64,000 nucleotides of DNA from an uncultured Sulfitobacter sp. (lineage in GTDB: Bacteria; Pseudomonadota; Alphaproteobacteria; Rhodobacterales; Rhodobacteraceae), in the NCBI RefSeq assembly GCF_947497275.1, contig NZ_CANMFS010000002.1, positions 310,001 to 374,000 of the forward strand, written 5' to 3'. Positions within the stretch are counted from its first letter, which is position 1; each line of letters begins with the position of its first letter. Positions 51,262 through 60,441 of the stretch are shown here, piece by piece. The notes beneath the pieces are model-generated. The model did no database searches. It worked only from the letters and a program-made list of their open reading frames with translations, and was not told the origin of the DNA. Position numbers and translations under genes: made by a program.

Positions 51262-52014
51262 ATGAACACCGCGACACGCAACAAGAACGCAAATCACGCC
51301 GCCACCGCGCCCGCGTTTCTCTCTGTCTGGGACATACACGCCTACTACGGCGAAAGCTATATCGTGCAGGGCGTAAGTTTCAACGTGCACGAGGGCGAGA
51401 TCCTTGCCCTTCTGGGCCGCAACGGCGCGGGCAAAACGTCGACCTTGCGCACCATCGCCCAGATCGGCGATCCGGAACTGCGCAAGGGCGAGGTCTGGCT
51501 TGACCACAAGCCGCTGCACAAGATGGCGAGCCACGAGGCCTCTGCCGCCGGTCTGGCGCTGGTCCCCGAGGACCGTCGCATCATCGCCGGTCTCACCGTC
51601 GAGGAGAACCTGAAGCTTGCACAGATCGCGCCGCCCGTCGGTTGGTCGATTGAACGGGTCTACGAATTGTTTCCCCGTCTGGGTGAGCGCAAGAACCAGG
51701 AAGGCATCACGCTGTCGGGGGGCGAGCAACAGATGCTGGCCATCGCGCGCGCGCTGTGCCGCGATATCAAGGTACTGCTGCTCGACGAGCCCTACGAGGG
51801 GTTGGCGCCCGTGATCGTGGACGAGATCGAAAAGACGCTTCGGATCATCAAGGATCAGGGCATCACGACCATCCTCGTCGAGCAGAACGCAGTCCGCGCG
51901 CTCAAGCTGGCCGATCGTGCGGTGATCCTCGACACAGGCGGCGTTGTCTTTGACGGCACCGCGCAGGAAGTTCTGGAGAACGACGCCCTGCGCGCGGAAT
52001 ACCTCGCGATCTGA
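51262..52014 (+). CDS. ABC transporter ATPase, LivF family
   Basis: A 250-residue ATPase with a short N-terminal extension before WDIHAYYGESYIVQGVSF. Walker A is GRNGAGKTSTLR, signature LSGGEQQMLAIARAL, Walker B VLLLDEPYEGLAP and switch-His-equivalent ILVEQNAVRALKLADRAVILD, all LivF features. It is the last gene of the operon and is followed by a terminator. Confidence 0.94.
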   Translation: MNTATRNKNANHAATAPAFLSVWDIHAYYGESYIVQGVSFNVHEGEILALLGRNGAGKTSTLRTIAQIGDPELRKGEVWLDHKPLHKMASHEASAAGLALVPEDRRIIAGLTVEENLKLAQIAPPVGWSIERVYELFPRLGERKNQEGITLSGGEQQMLAIARALCRDIKVLLLDEPYEGLAPVIVDEIEKTLRIIKDQGITTILVEQNAVRALKLADRAVILDTGGVVFDGTAQEVLENDALRAEYLAI

Positions 52015-52045
52015 TTCGCCACCGATATTTGTATCACGGCCCCAG

Positions 52046-52068
52046 AAACCCCGCTCCGGCGGGGTTTT
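52046..52068 (+). terminator. Terminator after the ABC transporter operon
   Basis: AAACCCCGC (52046-52054) pairs with GCGGGGTTT (52059-52067) around a TCCG loop, followed by TTG. It closes the five-gene operon. Confidence 0.85.
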
Positions 52069-52517
52069 GTCTTGCGCAGTGTTCCGATGAGGCAGCCCGA
52101 TCGCCCTTGATCGCTGCCAGCACGCAAACCGACCGTTACACTGGGTCTACCGACAACTATGGCGATAGCACGCGGGCGCACCAGCCGCAGAACGCTGCAA
52201 TGCCGGTCGCTCACGAGGTCCGTGCAAACCAAGGGTGGCGGAAACGACTTCTATTCCACCAACGTCGGCCCCGACACGTGCGGAACGCCTGGACGGAAAT
52301 GTGCCGTATTGGGCGGTAATGACACCGTCTATCGGTCGCAAAACCGGATTGAACTGTACAAACCGCCGGCCGAGGTTTCGATGGGGTCCGGCGCGGTTGG
52401 CTCCAAAGCCGCCCTGCACCGCCGAAACTCGCGGGTTTCCATGCGCTTTACCATGTCATATAAGCGCACGATAGCATCGGGCGCTCCATCGCCCCGCCGC
52501 AATGGTCGAGGATACAC
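52069..52517. other. Intergenic region upstream of accB
   Basis: About 450 bp. Short open frames exist on both strands, but none has a convincing start or composition. The accB promoter and leader must lie here. I see no riboswitch, repeat or tRNA that I can support. The last 60 bp before accB are AT-richer (CATGTCATATAAGCG), a likely promoter. Confidence 0.4.
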
Positions 52518-53009
52518 ATGACAAAGAACACCCATGACGCCGACGTCGCGTTCATCCGCGCGCTGGCAGAACTGCTGAACGAAAACGACCTGACCGAACT
52601 TCAGGTCAAGCGTGACTACGCGGAAGACGACAGCCTCAATGTTCGCGTCTCGCGCAAGCCGCCGCAGCAGGTGATGGCCCCGCAGCAGATGCAAGCCCCA
52701 CAGATGCCGATGTCTTCGCCCGCCCCGGTCGCCTCGCCGGCCGCGCCAAGCGGGCCTTCCGATCCGTCCACCGATCCCGGTGCCGTCACCTCGCCGATGG
52801 TCGGAACCGTCTACATGCAGCCCGAACCGGGCACGCCCGCTTTCATCAGCGTCGGAAAAGCGGTGGCCGAGGGTGATACCCTGCTCATCGTGGAAGCCAT
52901 GAAAACCATGAACCATATTCCCGCGCCCCGTGCCGGCACCATCAAACGCATTCTGGTCGAAGACGGGGCCGCCGTCGAATTCGGCGCGCCGCTCGTGATC
53001 CTCGAATAG
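52518..53009 (+). CDS. accB: Acetyl-CoA carboxylase biotin carboxyl carrier protein
   Basis: A 163-residue BCCP. The N-terminal part is helical ([19 protein letters not shown]), followed by a P/Q/A-rich linker (residues about 50-90) and the biotinyl domain. The biotinylated lysine is in [10 protein letters not shown] (about residue 129). It carries CO2 between AccC and the transferase subunits for malonyl-CoA synthesis. accC follows after 12 bp. Confidence 0.96.
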   Translation: MTKNTHDADVAFIRALAELLNENDLTELQVKRDYAEDDSLNVRVSRKPPQQVMAPQQMQAPQMPMSSPAPVASPAAPSGPSDPSTDPGAVTSPMVGTVYMQPEPGTPAFISVGKAVAEGDTLLIVEAMKTMNHIPAPRAGTIKRILVEDGAAVEFGAPLVILE

Positions 53010-53021
53010 GGAGGATCGACC

Positions 53022-54374
53022 ATGTTCAGCAAAATCCTTGTCGCCAACCGCGGTGAAATCGCGCTGCGGGTGATCCGCGCCGCGCGCGAAATGGGCATCC
53101 GGTCGGTCGCGGTGCATTCAACAGCCGACAGCGACGCAATGCATGTCAGAATGGCGGACGAATCCGTTTGCATCGGCCCTCCGTCGTCGCAGCAATCCTA
53201 CCTGTCGATCCCGTCGATCATCGCCGCCTGCGAAATCACCGGTGCCGAGGCGATCCACCCCGGATACGGTTTTCTATCCGAGAATGCGGGCTTTGTTCAG
53301 ATCGTCGAAGACCACGGGCTGACCTTCATCGGCCCTACGGCCCAGCACATCCGCATCATGGGCGACAAGATTACCGCCAAGGACACGATGAAGGACCTGG
53401 GCGTGCCCTGCGTTCCCGGTTCTGATGGCGGTGTGCCCACGCTGGAGGAGGCGCAACGGATCGGCGCGGACATCGGCTATCCGGTGATCATCAAGGCGAC
53501 CGCCGGCGGCGGTGGCAAGGGGATGAAGGTAGCGCACTCCGCCAAGGAGATGGAACGCGCCTACCAGACAGCGCGGGCCGAAGGGAAATCGAACTTCGGC
53601 AACGACGAAGTCTATATCGAGAAATATCTGACAACCCCACGGCACATAGAGATACAGGTGTTTGGCGACGGCAAGGGCCGCGCGGTACACCTGGGCGAGC
53701 GGGATTGTTCCCTTCAGCGACGCCACCAGAAGGTGTTCGAAGAGGCCCCCGGCCCCGCGATCACGCCCGAAGAGCGCGCGCGCATCGGCAAGGTCTGTTC
53801 CGACGCGATGGCCAACATCAACTACATCGGCGCGGGCACCATCGAGTTTCTCTTCGAGAAAGGCGAGTTCTATTTCATCGAAATGAACACCCGCCTTCAG
53901 GTCGAACATCCTGTAACCGAAGCGATCTTTGGTGTCGATCTGGTACGCGAACAGATCCGCGTGGCTGAAGGCCTGCCGATGTCGTTCACGCAAGAAGATC
54001 TTGTAATCAACGGCCACGCCATCGAGGTGCGGATCAACGCCGAGAAACTGCCGACGTTCTCGCCCTGCCCGGGCATGATCACGCAGTATCACGCGCCGGG
54101 CGGTCTCGGCGTGCGAATGGACAGCGCGCTGTACGATGGTTACAAGATCCCGCCCTATTACGATAGCCTGATCGGCAAGCTGATCGTGCACGGCCGCGAC
54201 CGACCCGAAGCACTGGCCCGACTGAACCGTGCGCTTGGTGAATTGATCGTGGACGGCGTCGACACGACCGTGCCGCTGTTCCATGCGCTGTTGCAAGAAG
54301 ACGAGATCCTGACCGGCGCATACAACATCCACTGGCTGGAGCATTGGCTGGAAACCAACCTCGGAGATGGCTGA
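53022..54374 (+). CDS. accC: Acetyl-CoA carboxylase biotin carboxylase subunit
   Basis: A 450-residue biotin carboxylase: KILVANRGEIALRVIRAARE, ATP-grasp glycine loop TAGGGGKGMKV, catalytic region RDCSLQRRHQKVFEEAP and metal-binding EMNTRLQVEHPVTE. It carboxylates the biotin on AccB using ATP and bicarbonate. The accBC pair is followed by aat, the common order in this group. Confidence 0.98.
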   Translation: MFSKILVANRGEIALRVIRAAREMGIRSVAVHSTADSDAMHVRMADESVCIGPPSSQQSYLSIPSIIAACEITGAEAIHPGYGFLSENAGFVQIVEDHGLTFIGPTAQHIRIMGDKITAKDTMKDLGVPCVPGSDGGVPTLEEAQRIGADIGYPVIIKATAGGGGKGMKVAHSAKEMERAYQTARAEGKSNFGNDEVYIEKYLTTPRHIEIQVFGDGKGRAVHLGERDCSLQRRHQKVFEEAPGPAITPEERARIGKVCSDAMANINYIGAGTIEFLFEKGEFYFIEMNTRLQVEHPVTEAIFGVDLVREQIRVAEGLPMSFTQEDLVINGHAIEVRINAEKLPTFSPCPGMITQYHAPGGLGVRMDSALYDGYKIPPYYDSLIGKLIVHGRDRPEALARLNRALGELIVDGVDTTVPLFHALLQEDEILTGAYNIHWLEHWLETNLGDG

Positions 54375-54379
54375 AACCC

Positions 54380-55015
54380 ATGGGGGAGATCACACCGGAA
54401 CTCCTGCTGCACGGCTATAGCGTCGGCATCTTCCCCATGTCAGAGCACCGCGATGACACAGATATCTTCTGGGTCGATCCGCGCCGCAGGGGCATCATGC
54501 CGCTGGATGGCTTTCACATCTCCCGCAGCCTGCGCCGCGCGATGCGCCGCAGTAACTGGACCATCACCACCGACCGGGATTTCGACGGGGTGGTTGATGG
54601 CTGCGCCGACCGCGACGACACATGGATCAACGCAGAAATCCGCGCGCTTTACCGTGCCCTGCATGACCGAGGGAACGCCCATTCGCTCGAAGTGTGGGAG
54701 GGTGCCCATCTTGTCGGCGGGGTATACGGTGTCGTGTTGGGGGCCGCGTTCTTTGGTGAAAGCATGTTTTCGCGACGCACCAATGCGTCGAAGATCGCGC
54801 TTGCGTGTCTCGTAGACCGCTTGCGGCAAGGCGGCTTTACCCTGTTCGATACTCAGTTCATCACGGATCATCTGGCGTCGCTGGGCGGCGTGGAAATCAG
54901 CCGCGCAAAATACCTTGCGCGGCTATCGCGCGCAAAGGCTCGCAATGCGTCCTTTTCCAGCCCAAAGGACGCCTCGCCTCATGAGGTGATGCAGCGCATG
55001 ACCCAGATGTCATAG
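54380..55015 (+). CDS. aat: Leucyl/phenylalanyl-tRNA--protein transferase
   Basis: A 211-residue Aat: LLLHGYSVGIFPMS, FWVDPRRRGIMPLDGFHISRSLRR, WINAEIRALYRALHDRGNAHSLEVWEG and GGVYGVVLGAAFFGESMFSRRTNASKIAL. It adds Leu or Phe to N-terminal basic residues, marking proteins for ClpS/ClpAP degradation. The start chosen gives MGEITPELLL; the accC stop lies 5 bp upstream. Its 3' end overlaps the convergent DUF2155 gene by 37 bp. Confidence 0.95.
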   Translation: MGEITPELLLHGYSVGIFPMSEHRDDTDIFWVDPRRRGIMPLDGFHISRSLRRAMRRSNWTITTDRDFDGVVDGCADRDDTWINAEIRALYRALHDRGNAHSLEVWEGAHLVGGVYGVVLGAAFFGESMFSRRTNASKIALACLVDRLRQGGFTLFDTQFITDHLASLGGVEISRAKYLARLSRAKARNASFSSPKDASPHEVMQRMTQMS

Positions 55016-55353
55016 CGTGGATGCTCCATCGCATTCAACGCAGGTGCCGACGCAATCATCCACCCCGTAAAAACAGTGCCGGACCGGCCTGTCTCGGAAA
55101 CTTCCAGCGCGGCATAGGCATCTCCGGCCGGGTTGCCCGCCGGATATCGACATTCCGCCACGACGATCTGCAAAGGCCCTATCGCCCCCATTTGTCCGCT
55201 GCGTATTTCGAGATCTTTCGTATAGCCGGAGGTTTTGTCCAGCGCACGCAAGACCGCACCTGTGCCGTTGCCGGTCTGCTGTGAAGAAGCGTCAGTTGCG
55301 CCGATCAGGGTGGCGATGACGACCAGACACCCTGCAGATTTCAAAAGGTTCAC
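54979..55353 (-). CDS. Exported DUF2155 domain protein
   Basis: A 124-residue protein with a signal peptide ([23 protein letters not shown]). The DUF2155 pattern follows: [47 protein letters not shown] and [27 protein letters not shown]. The paired cysteines (AECRYP and the final VMRC) may form a disulfide in the periplasm. The GTG start overlaps the stop of the NDUFA12 gene (GTGA), so the two are co-expressed. Function is unknown. Confidence 0.88.
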   Translation of the reverse strand: MNLLKSAGCLVVIATLIGATDASSQQTGNGTGAVLRALDKTSGYTKDLEIRSGQMGAIGPLQIVVAECRYPAGNPAGDAYAALEVSETGRSGTVFTGWMIASAPALNAMEHPRYDIWVMRCITS

Positions 55354-55733
55354 TCCGGGCTCCACGCCTCGTAGTCGCCGCGGTCGGCGGGTTTTTCGCG
55401 GCGAATGGACCCTGCCGGCGCATAGGCCAGCATCGTGCCAGTCAGGTTCTCCTGATGCGGCTTTTCCCAGGATCTATGCCGCAAGGGCGTATCGGTGGGC
55501 GGGGCATCGTATGTCCGGTGAAGCCAGCCGTGCCAATCGGGCGAAACACGGGTCGCCTCGGCCTCGCCGTTGAATATGACCCAGCGTTTGCTGTCGTCGG
55601 CATTGCGGTAAAAGATGTTGCCCTGGTCGTCCTCGCCCACTTTCTCGCCCTTGCGCCAGGTGAAAAACTGCGTGTTCAGGGTTTGCCCGTTCCACCAGGT
55701 GACCGACTTGAGCAGGGTATTGAGAAGTCCCAT
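55350..55733 (-). CDS. NADH:ubiquinone oxidoreductase NDUFA12 (B17.2) family protein
   Basis: A 127-residue NDUFA12-family protein: [66 protein letters not shown] and [26 protein letters not shown]. It is an accessory subunit of alphaproteobacterial and mitochondrial complex I. It lies away from the nuo operon and is coupled to a DUF2155 gene, as commonly seen in this order. Confidence 0.95.
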   Translation of the reverse strand: MGLLNTLLKSVTWWNGQTLNTQFFTWRKGEKVGEDDQGNIFYRNADDSKRWVIFNGEAEATRVSPDWHGWLHRTYDAPPTDTPLRHRSWEKPHQENLTGTMLAYAPAGSIRREKPADRGDYEAWSPE

Positions 55734-55789
55734 GGATGCCTCCGAAAAGCTTTAGCTCTGATATGACCTATTGACGCGAAAACGTCCAG

Positions 55790-56152
55790 TCACAGTTGGG
55801 CAGGCAGAAGCGCCGTGACCTCGATCTCGATCCGGTACTTGGGATCAATCAAGCCGCATTCGATCATGGTCGCCGCGGGAGGATTCGCCCCGAAGGTCTC
55901 TGCCAGCAGTGGCCAGCAGGGCGCGAATTCGGTCCGGTCCGCTAGCATATAGGTCACCCGCACCACATCCGCGAAAGACGTACCAGTCTCCGCCAGCGCC
56001 GCTGCGATGATGCGCAACGCATCGCGGCACTGCGCGACCACATCATCGCCCTGCCCCACGGTGCCCGCGACGTGCACGAAGCCGCCCGCGACAACGGCGC
56101 GGCAGTAGCCGAGTTTCTCTTCGAACTCACCGCCGGAAGAAATCCGTCTCAT
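55790..56152 (-). CDS. RidA family protein
   Basis: A 120-residue RidA/YjgF protein. The first half has YCRAVVAGGFVHVAGTVGQG and the second half the conserved VRVTYMLADRTEF and PAATMIECGLIDPKYRIEIEVTALLP, with the arginine that binds the substrate carboxylate nearby. RidA proteins hydrolyse reactive enamine/imine intermediates. The start overlaps the end of the broken methyltransferase gene by 4 bp. Confidence 0.92.
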   Translation of the reverse strand: MRRISSGGEFEEKLGYCRAVVAGGFVHVAGTVGQGDDVVAQCRDALRIIAAALAETGTSFADVVRVTYMLADRTEFAPCWPLLAETFGANPPAATMIECGLIDPKYRIEIEVTALLPAQL

Positions 56153-56920
56153 CCTGTCATCTCCTGTTGGAGGATGCGCAACAGTATCGCATCCTGAAAA
56201 TCATCTGCTGTCTCTCCGGCCCAGCTGCCCGCAAATTCCGCACCCATCTCAAATCCCGCCTCCCGTGCGGCCTTGTGTACCCACGCAGGCTCAAGCGCCA
56301 CAACCATTTCCGGCTCGGGCTCACTTTGCGCCCATCCGCACCAGGGAGTGATGAAAGCTGTCGGTCGCATTGGGGCAGAGAGCATCGCGCATCCGGTAAT
56401 AGGTGAAATAGAACGTCCCACCGGTCGCAAGGCAGCGCGCGGCCTCGGCAAGATAATGCTTGATCGTATCGGTATCCAGACGGGCCAGAACCGATGTCGC
56501 GAAGATCAAATCGAAGCTGCCTTTGACGAAAGGAAATGCGTAGTCTTCCGGATCGATCCGGCCGAATGGATTAGAGAAACTATTGAACAGATCCGTGTGA
56601 TGAAACAGCAACGCAAGCCGCCTGCGGCACCATTCGGTCCCGAAACGCACGATCTCCAGCCCATCATCATGCGGTGAGCGCCGGAACTCGTGCTGCAATG
56701 CCACGGCAAGCCTGCCGATGCCTGCGCCCAGATCCAGAAACCGCGTCTGCGCGTTCGGCGCCGTGCGGGCCTTGATCAATCGCGCTTGCCGGTTGCCCAC
56801 CTTCACGGATCCACCGCCGCCGGCGAAATTGGTCGTGGAAGGCGGCGCGCCGGCACCGTCAAGATGGGGGGTGTGGCGGATGATACGGGCCGGCACCGGT
56901 GCGGCCAGCCCATATTTCAC
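56149..56920 (-). pseudogene. SAM-dependent methyltransferase gene with a frameshift
   Basis: The N-terminal part (56920 to 56321) encodes 199 residues with the SAM motif FLDLGAGIGRLAVAL and post-motif FDLIFATSVLARLDTDTIKHYLAEAARCLATGGTFYFTYY, then stops at MGAK-stop. An adjacent frame (down to 56149) continues the protein with QSEPEPEMVVALEPAWVHKAAREAGFEMGAEFAGSW. Joining the two in the region 56318-56330 gives a normal-size methyltransferase. A single extra base in the run GCGCAAAGTGAG explains the break. It may be a real mutation, a sequencing error or a programmed frameshift. Confidence 0.75.
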
Positions 56921-56943
56921 GCACGCGATATGCGCCCCATGGT

Positions 56944-58209
56944 TTAACCAGCCGTAGCCGGCTCTTTCTCCGCTTCCGCGTGGATCATCAATGGCTTGGC
57001 CGCCGATGTTGCCGCTTCCTCGTTGACGACGACCTCGGTCACGCTGTCCAGCCCGGGCAATTCAAACATGGTGTCGAGCAGGATATCCTCAAGAATCGAA
57101 CGCAGGCCTCGCGCACCGGTCTTGCGCTCGATGGCGCGTTTGGAGATGGCGCTAAGCGCATCGTCGGTGAAAGTCAGCTGCGTATCTTCCAGCTCGAACA
57201 GGCGCTGGTACTGTTTCACCAGCGCATTCTTCGGCTGCGTCAGGATCGTGACAAGCGCGTCCTCATCCAGATCCTCGAGCGTGGCCAAAACCGGCAGACG
57301 ACCGACGAATTCCGGGATCAGCCCGAACTTCAGCAGATCTTCCGGTTCGAGATCGGTAAAGATCTCTCCGACGCCGCGTGCGTCATTGTCACGCACGTCT
57401 GCACCGAACCCCATCGCGGAGCCTTTGCCACGTGCCGCAATGATCTTGTCCAGACCGGCGAAGGCACCACCGCAGATAAACAGGATATTGGTGGTGTCGA
57501 CTTGCAGAAACTCCTGCTGCGGATGCTTACGCCCGCCCTGTGGCGGTACGGAGGCCACGGTGCCTTCCATCAGCTTGAGCAATGCCTGCTGTACGCCCTC
57601 GCCCGACACATCGCGGGTGATCGAAGGATTTTCGGACTTGCGGGTGATCTTGTCGACCTCGTCGATGTAGACGATGCCGCGCTGCGCGCGTTCGACGTTG
57701 TATTCCGATGCCTGCAACAGTTTGAGAATGATGTTCTCCACATCCTCGCCCACGTACCCTGCTTCGGTCAACGTGGTCGCATCGGCCATGGTGAACGGCA
57801 CATCGAGGATCCGCGCCAGTGTCTGTGCCAACAGCGTCTTGCCGCAGCCGGTGGGGCCGATCAGCAGGATATTGGATTTCGCCAGTTCGATATCGCCGCC
57901 CTTCTGGGCATGGTTGAGGCGCTTGTAGTGGTTGTGTACCGCCACCGACAGCACCCGTTTAGCCATCGCCTGCCCGATCACGTAGTCGTCGAGCACTTCG
58001 CAGATGTCTTTCGGGGTCGGCACCCCATCGGTTGCCTTGAGGCCAGAAGCCTTTGTTTCCTCACGGATAATGTCCATGCATAGCTCGACGCATTCGTCGC
58101 AGATGAACACGGTCGGACCCGCGATCAGTTTGCGCACCTCGTGCTGGCTCTTGCCGCAAAAGCTGCAGTAAAGGGTGTTCTTGCTGTCGCCGCTGGTCGA
58201 ATTGGCCAT
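56944..58209 (-). CDS. clpX: ATP-dependent Clp protease ATP-binding subunit ClpX
   Basis: A 421-residue ClpX. The N-terminal C4 zinc finger is [31 protein letters not shown]. Walker A is [15 protein letters not shown], Walker [11 protein letters not shown]; the [10 protein letters not shown] pore loop and RSVSGEGVQ-like [16 protein letters not shown] are present. It unfolds substrates and feeds them to ClpP, which is encoded just upstream. Confidence 0.98.
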   Translation of the reverse strand: MANSTSGDSKNTLYCSFCGKSQHEVRKLIAGPTVFICDECVELCMDIIREETKASGLKATDGVPTPKDICEVLDDYVIGQAMAKRVLSVAVHNHYKRLNHAQKGGDIELAKSNILLIGPTGCGKTLLAQTLARILDVPFTMADATTLTEAGYVGEDVENIILKLLQASEYNVERAQRGIVYIDEVDKITRKSENPSITRDVSGEGVQQALLKLMEGTVASVPPQGGRKHPQQEFLQVDTTNILFICGGAFAGLDKIIAARGKGSAMGFGADVRDNDARGVGEIFTDLEPEDLLKFGLIPEFVGRLPVLATLEDLDEDALVTILTQPKNALVKQYQRLFELEDTQLTFTDDALSAISKRAIERKTGARGLRSILEDILLDTMFELPGLDSVTEVVVNEEAATSAAKPLMIHAEAEKEPATAG

Positions 58210-58349
58210 GTGAACCCTTTCAGGTCTAGATCGTGAAAATTTCGGGTCGCGGCGCCCCGGTTGGCGCTACGCTGAATTGGCTTGCCCGATAGTCTAGGTC
58301 ACCCACTCCGGTCCTGCAATCGCAAATCCGGAGCGCGGATTGATGTGAC

Positions 58350-58991
58350 CTACTTGCCCTTCTTGGTGTCGGAATCGTCGGATTTTCCGCGATTCTCGAC
58401 GATTTCGTCGATGTGGCCCCAGTCCTTGGCTTCTTCCGGTGTCAACCACTTGTCGCGATCCAGCGCCTTTTGCACCGTGTCGTAATCCTGCCCGGTGTGC
58501 TTGACATACAGCTGGTACATCCGCTCGCGCGTCTGCTCGATGTGGCGCGCCGAAATGAGGATATCCGCCGCCATTCCCTGAGAGCCGCCGGAAGGCTGGT
58601 GGATCATCACTTCGGAGTTGGGCAGTGCGAACCGCATCCCCTTCTCGCCGCCTACCGCGATCACCGACCCCATCGAAGCCGCCATACCGCAGATCAGCGT
58701 CGAGACCTTGGGCCGGATGTACTGCATCGTGTCGTAGATCGACAGACCCGCCGACACCTCGCCGCCGGGCGAGTTGATGTACATACTGATTTCCTTGGAC
58801 GGGTTTTCGGATTCGAGGTGCAGCAGCTGCGCGACCACCAGATGGCTCATCCCGCTGTGGATCGGGCCGTTGATAAACACGATCCGTTCCTTGAGAAGCC
58901 GAGAGAAGATATCGTAGGCGCGCTCACCACGGCTGGTCTGTTCCACCACCATGGGCACAAGATTCATATAGGTTTCGACGGGATCGTGCAT
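58350..58991 (-). CDS. clpP: ATP-dependent Clp protease proteolytic subunit
   Basis: A 213-residue ClpP serine protease. The catalytic Ser is in [10 protein letters not shown] (about residue 106) and His in [12 protein letters not shown] (about 130). [22 protein letters not shown] and a C-terminal acidic/basic tail ([15 protein letters not shown]) are also present. It forms the 14-subunit chamber used by ClpX and ClpA. The clpP-clpX order with a 140-bp gap is standard; clpX may have its own promoter. Confidence 0.98.
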   Translation of the reverse strand: MHDPVETYMNLVPMVVEQTSRGERAYDIFSRLLKERIVFINGPIHSGMSHLVVAQLLHLESENPSKEISMYINSPGGEVSAGLSIYDTMQYIRPKVSTLICGMAASMGSVIAVGGEKGMRFALPNSEVMIHQPSGGSQGMAADILISARHIEQTRERMYQLYVKHTGQDYDTVQKALDRDKWLTPEEAKDWGHIDEIVENRGKSDDSDTKKGK

Positions 58992-59161
58992 ATTGCTGGC
59001 CTCTGTAATTCAATCGGCGGGACCATACCCGCGAAACTGTTTAGGAGAGATTAGTCCCGCCTTCCCGGACCTTCAAGGGGGGCTGGGCGGCTGTCGTACG
59101 GGCAACGGCAATCGGCATCCGGCAGCATTGATCGCCGGGGCGTCCGTCCTATCTGCCCGCC

Positions 59162-60385
59162 ATGGAAAACGCGCTTGGCCAGTTCCCGCCCACCGCTGCC
59201 GCCGCCCGCGCGCGGCTTGCTGATTTTGCTCCGAAAGCGGGCGAATCCTACGCCCGGAACCGTAATTTCGATTTCGGTCCGGTACGGCACACGCGCGTTT
59301 CGACCCTGTCGCCCTACCTGCGTCTCAAAGTGCTGGACGAGGCTGACGTATCGCGCGCCGTGCTGGAACATATGGACGGGGACACGGCCGAGAAATTTCT
59401 GACGGAGGTCTGGTGGCGCACCTACTGGAAAGGCTGGCTGGAACAGCGGCCCACCGTCTGGGCCCACTACCGCACTGATCTCACGCAGCTTCACAATGAC
59501 GTGCAGACCCAGTCGGGGCTGCGCAACAGATGGGAAACGGCCTGCTTGGGAAAAACTGGCATCGCGCCCTTCGACGCATGGGCGCACGAACTGGTGCGGA
59601 CCGGCTATCTGCACAACCATGCACGGATGTGGTTCGCATCAATCTGGATTTTCACGCTCGAACTGCCCTGGCAGCTTGGCGCAAACTTCTTCCTGCGGCA
59701 CCTCCTGGATGGAGACGCCGCTGTCAACACGCTGAGCTGGCGCTGGGTCGCAGGCATCCAGACCCGAGGCAAGACCTATCTCGCCGACCCCGACAACATC
59801 GCCGAATACAGCGATGGACGCTTTGCGGACGTACACGGGCTAAGTCCCACGGCTGTTCCCGTGGCGGCACCGGATGCGCCCGACCGCCAGCCGATCATGG
59901 CATTAGCCCGCTACCGGCCCACTCCCGGTGCCCGTATGGGCCTGCTGCTGCACAGCGATGATATATCGGCAGGCCGGCTTCTTGCTCATCTCGATCTTAC
60001 CCCGGTAACGTCCGCTTATCTGGACACGGCAGCCCGGCAAAGCCCGTGGTGCATTGCCCCTCATATCGCCGATTTCCGCGACGCTATGGCGCAGGACGTG
60101 AACCCCGGCACCGACATCCTGCGCGACATTCAGGCACTGGTGCATTGGGTGCGCGAAAACAGGCTGGATCATATCGTTGCACCGCATGCGCCCGTCGGTG
60201 CGACGCGTGATGTGATTGCCCGATACCGCCAGCGGGACGGGGCGGTGCCGGTGCATGAGATCCGCCGCGACATCGATTCCGCCGCCTGGCCGCTGGCGAC
60301 GGCGGGATTTTTTAGGTTTCGCAAACATATCCCCGAACTGCTGGACCGTTTCATGCGCGGAACGGCGGCCCCCGATCCGTCATAA
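59162..60385 (+). CDS. Photolyase/cryptochrome-like protein with apparently swapped domains
   Basis: A 407-residue protein. Its first about 240 residues match the FAD-binding half of DNA photolyases: RNFDFGPVRHTRVSTLSPYLRLKVL, then PFDAWAHELVRTGYLHNHARMWFAS, LRHLLDGDAAVNTLSWRWVAGIQTRGKTYLADPDNIAEY. The usual N-terminal antenna (Rossmann-like) domain is missing in front. The C-terminal about 150 residues look alpha/beta (GARMGLLLHSDDISAGRLL, ...LRDIQALVHWVRENRLDHIVAPH) and may be that domain moved to the end. It could be a photolyase, a photoreceptor or a non-light FAD enzyme. No clear ribosome-binding site is visible. Confidence 0.8.
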   Translation: MENALGQFPPTAAAARARLADFAPKAGESYARNRNFDFGPVRHTRVSTLSPYLRLKVLDEADVSRAVLEHMDGDTAEKFLTEVWWRTYWKGWLEQRPTVWAHYRTDLTQLHNDVQTQSGLRNRWETACLGKTGIAPFDAWAHELVRTGYLHNHARMWFASIWIFTLELPWQLGANFFLRHLLDGDAAVNTLSWRWVAGIQTRGKTYLADPDNIAEYSDGRFADVHGLSPTAVPVAAPDAPDRQPIMALARYRPTPGARMGLLLHSDDISAGRLLAHLDLTPVTSAYLDTAARQSPWCIAPHIADFRDAMAQDVNPGTDILRDIQALVHWVRENRLDHIVAPHAPVGATRDVIARYRQRDGAVPVHEIRRDIDSAAWPLATAGFFRFRKHIPELLDRFMRGTAAPDPS

Positions 60386-60394
60386 ATCTGTGAC
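60377..60394 (+). promoter_or_regulatory. Candidate Pho box upstream of phoX
   Basis: CCGTCAT-AAAT-CTGTGAC matches the PhoB consensus CTGTCAT-N4-CTGTCAT at 11 of 14 specified positions. It overlaps the stop codon of the preceding gene and ends 47 bp before the phoX start. The location fits activation by PhoB when phosphate is scarce. Confidence 0.6.
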
Positions 60395-60441
60395 AGAACC
60401 AACCTAGCGTGCGCCCGACGACACCCATTCAGGAGCATGGC

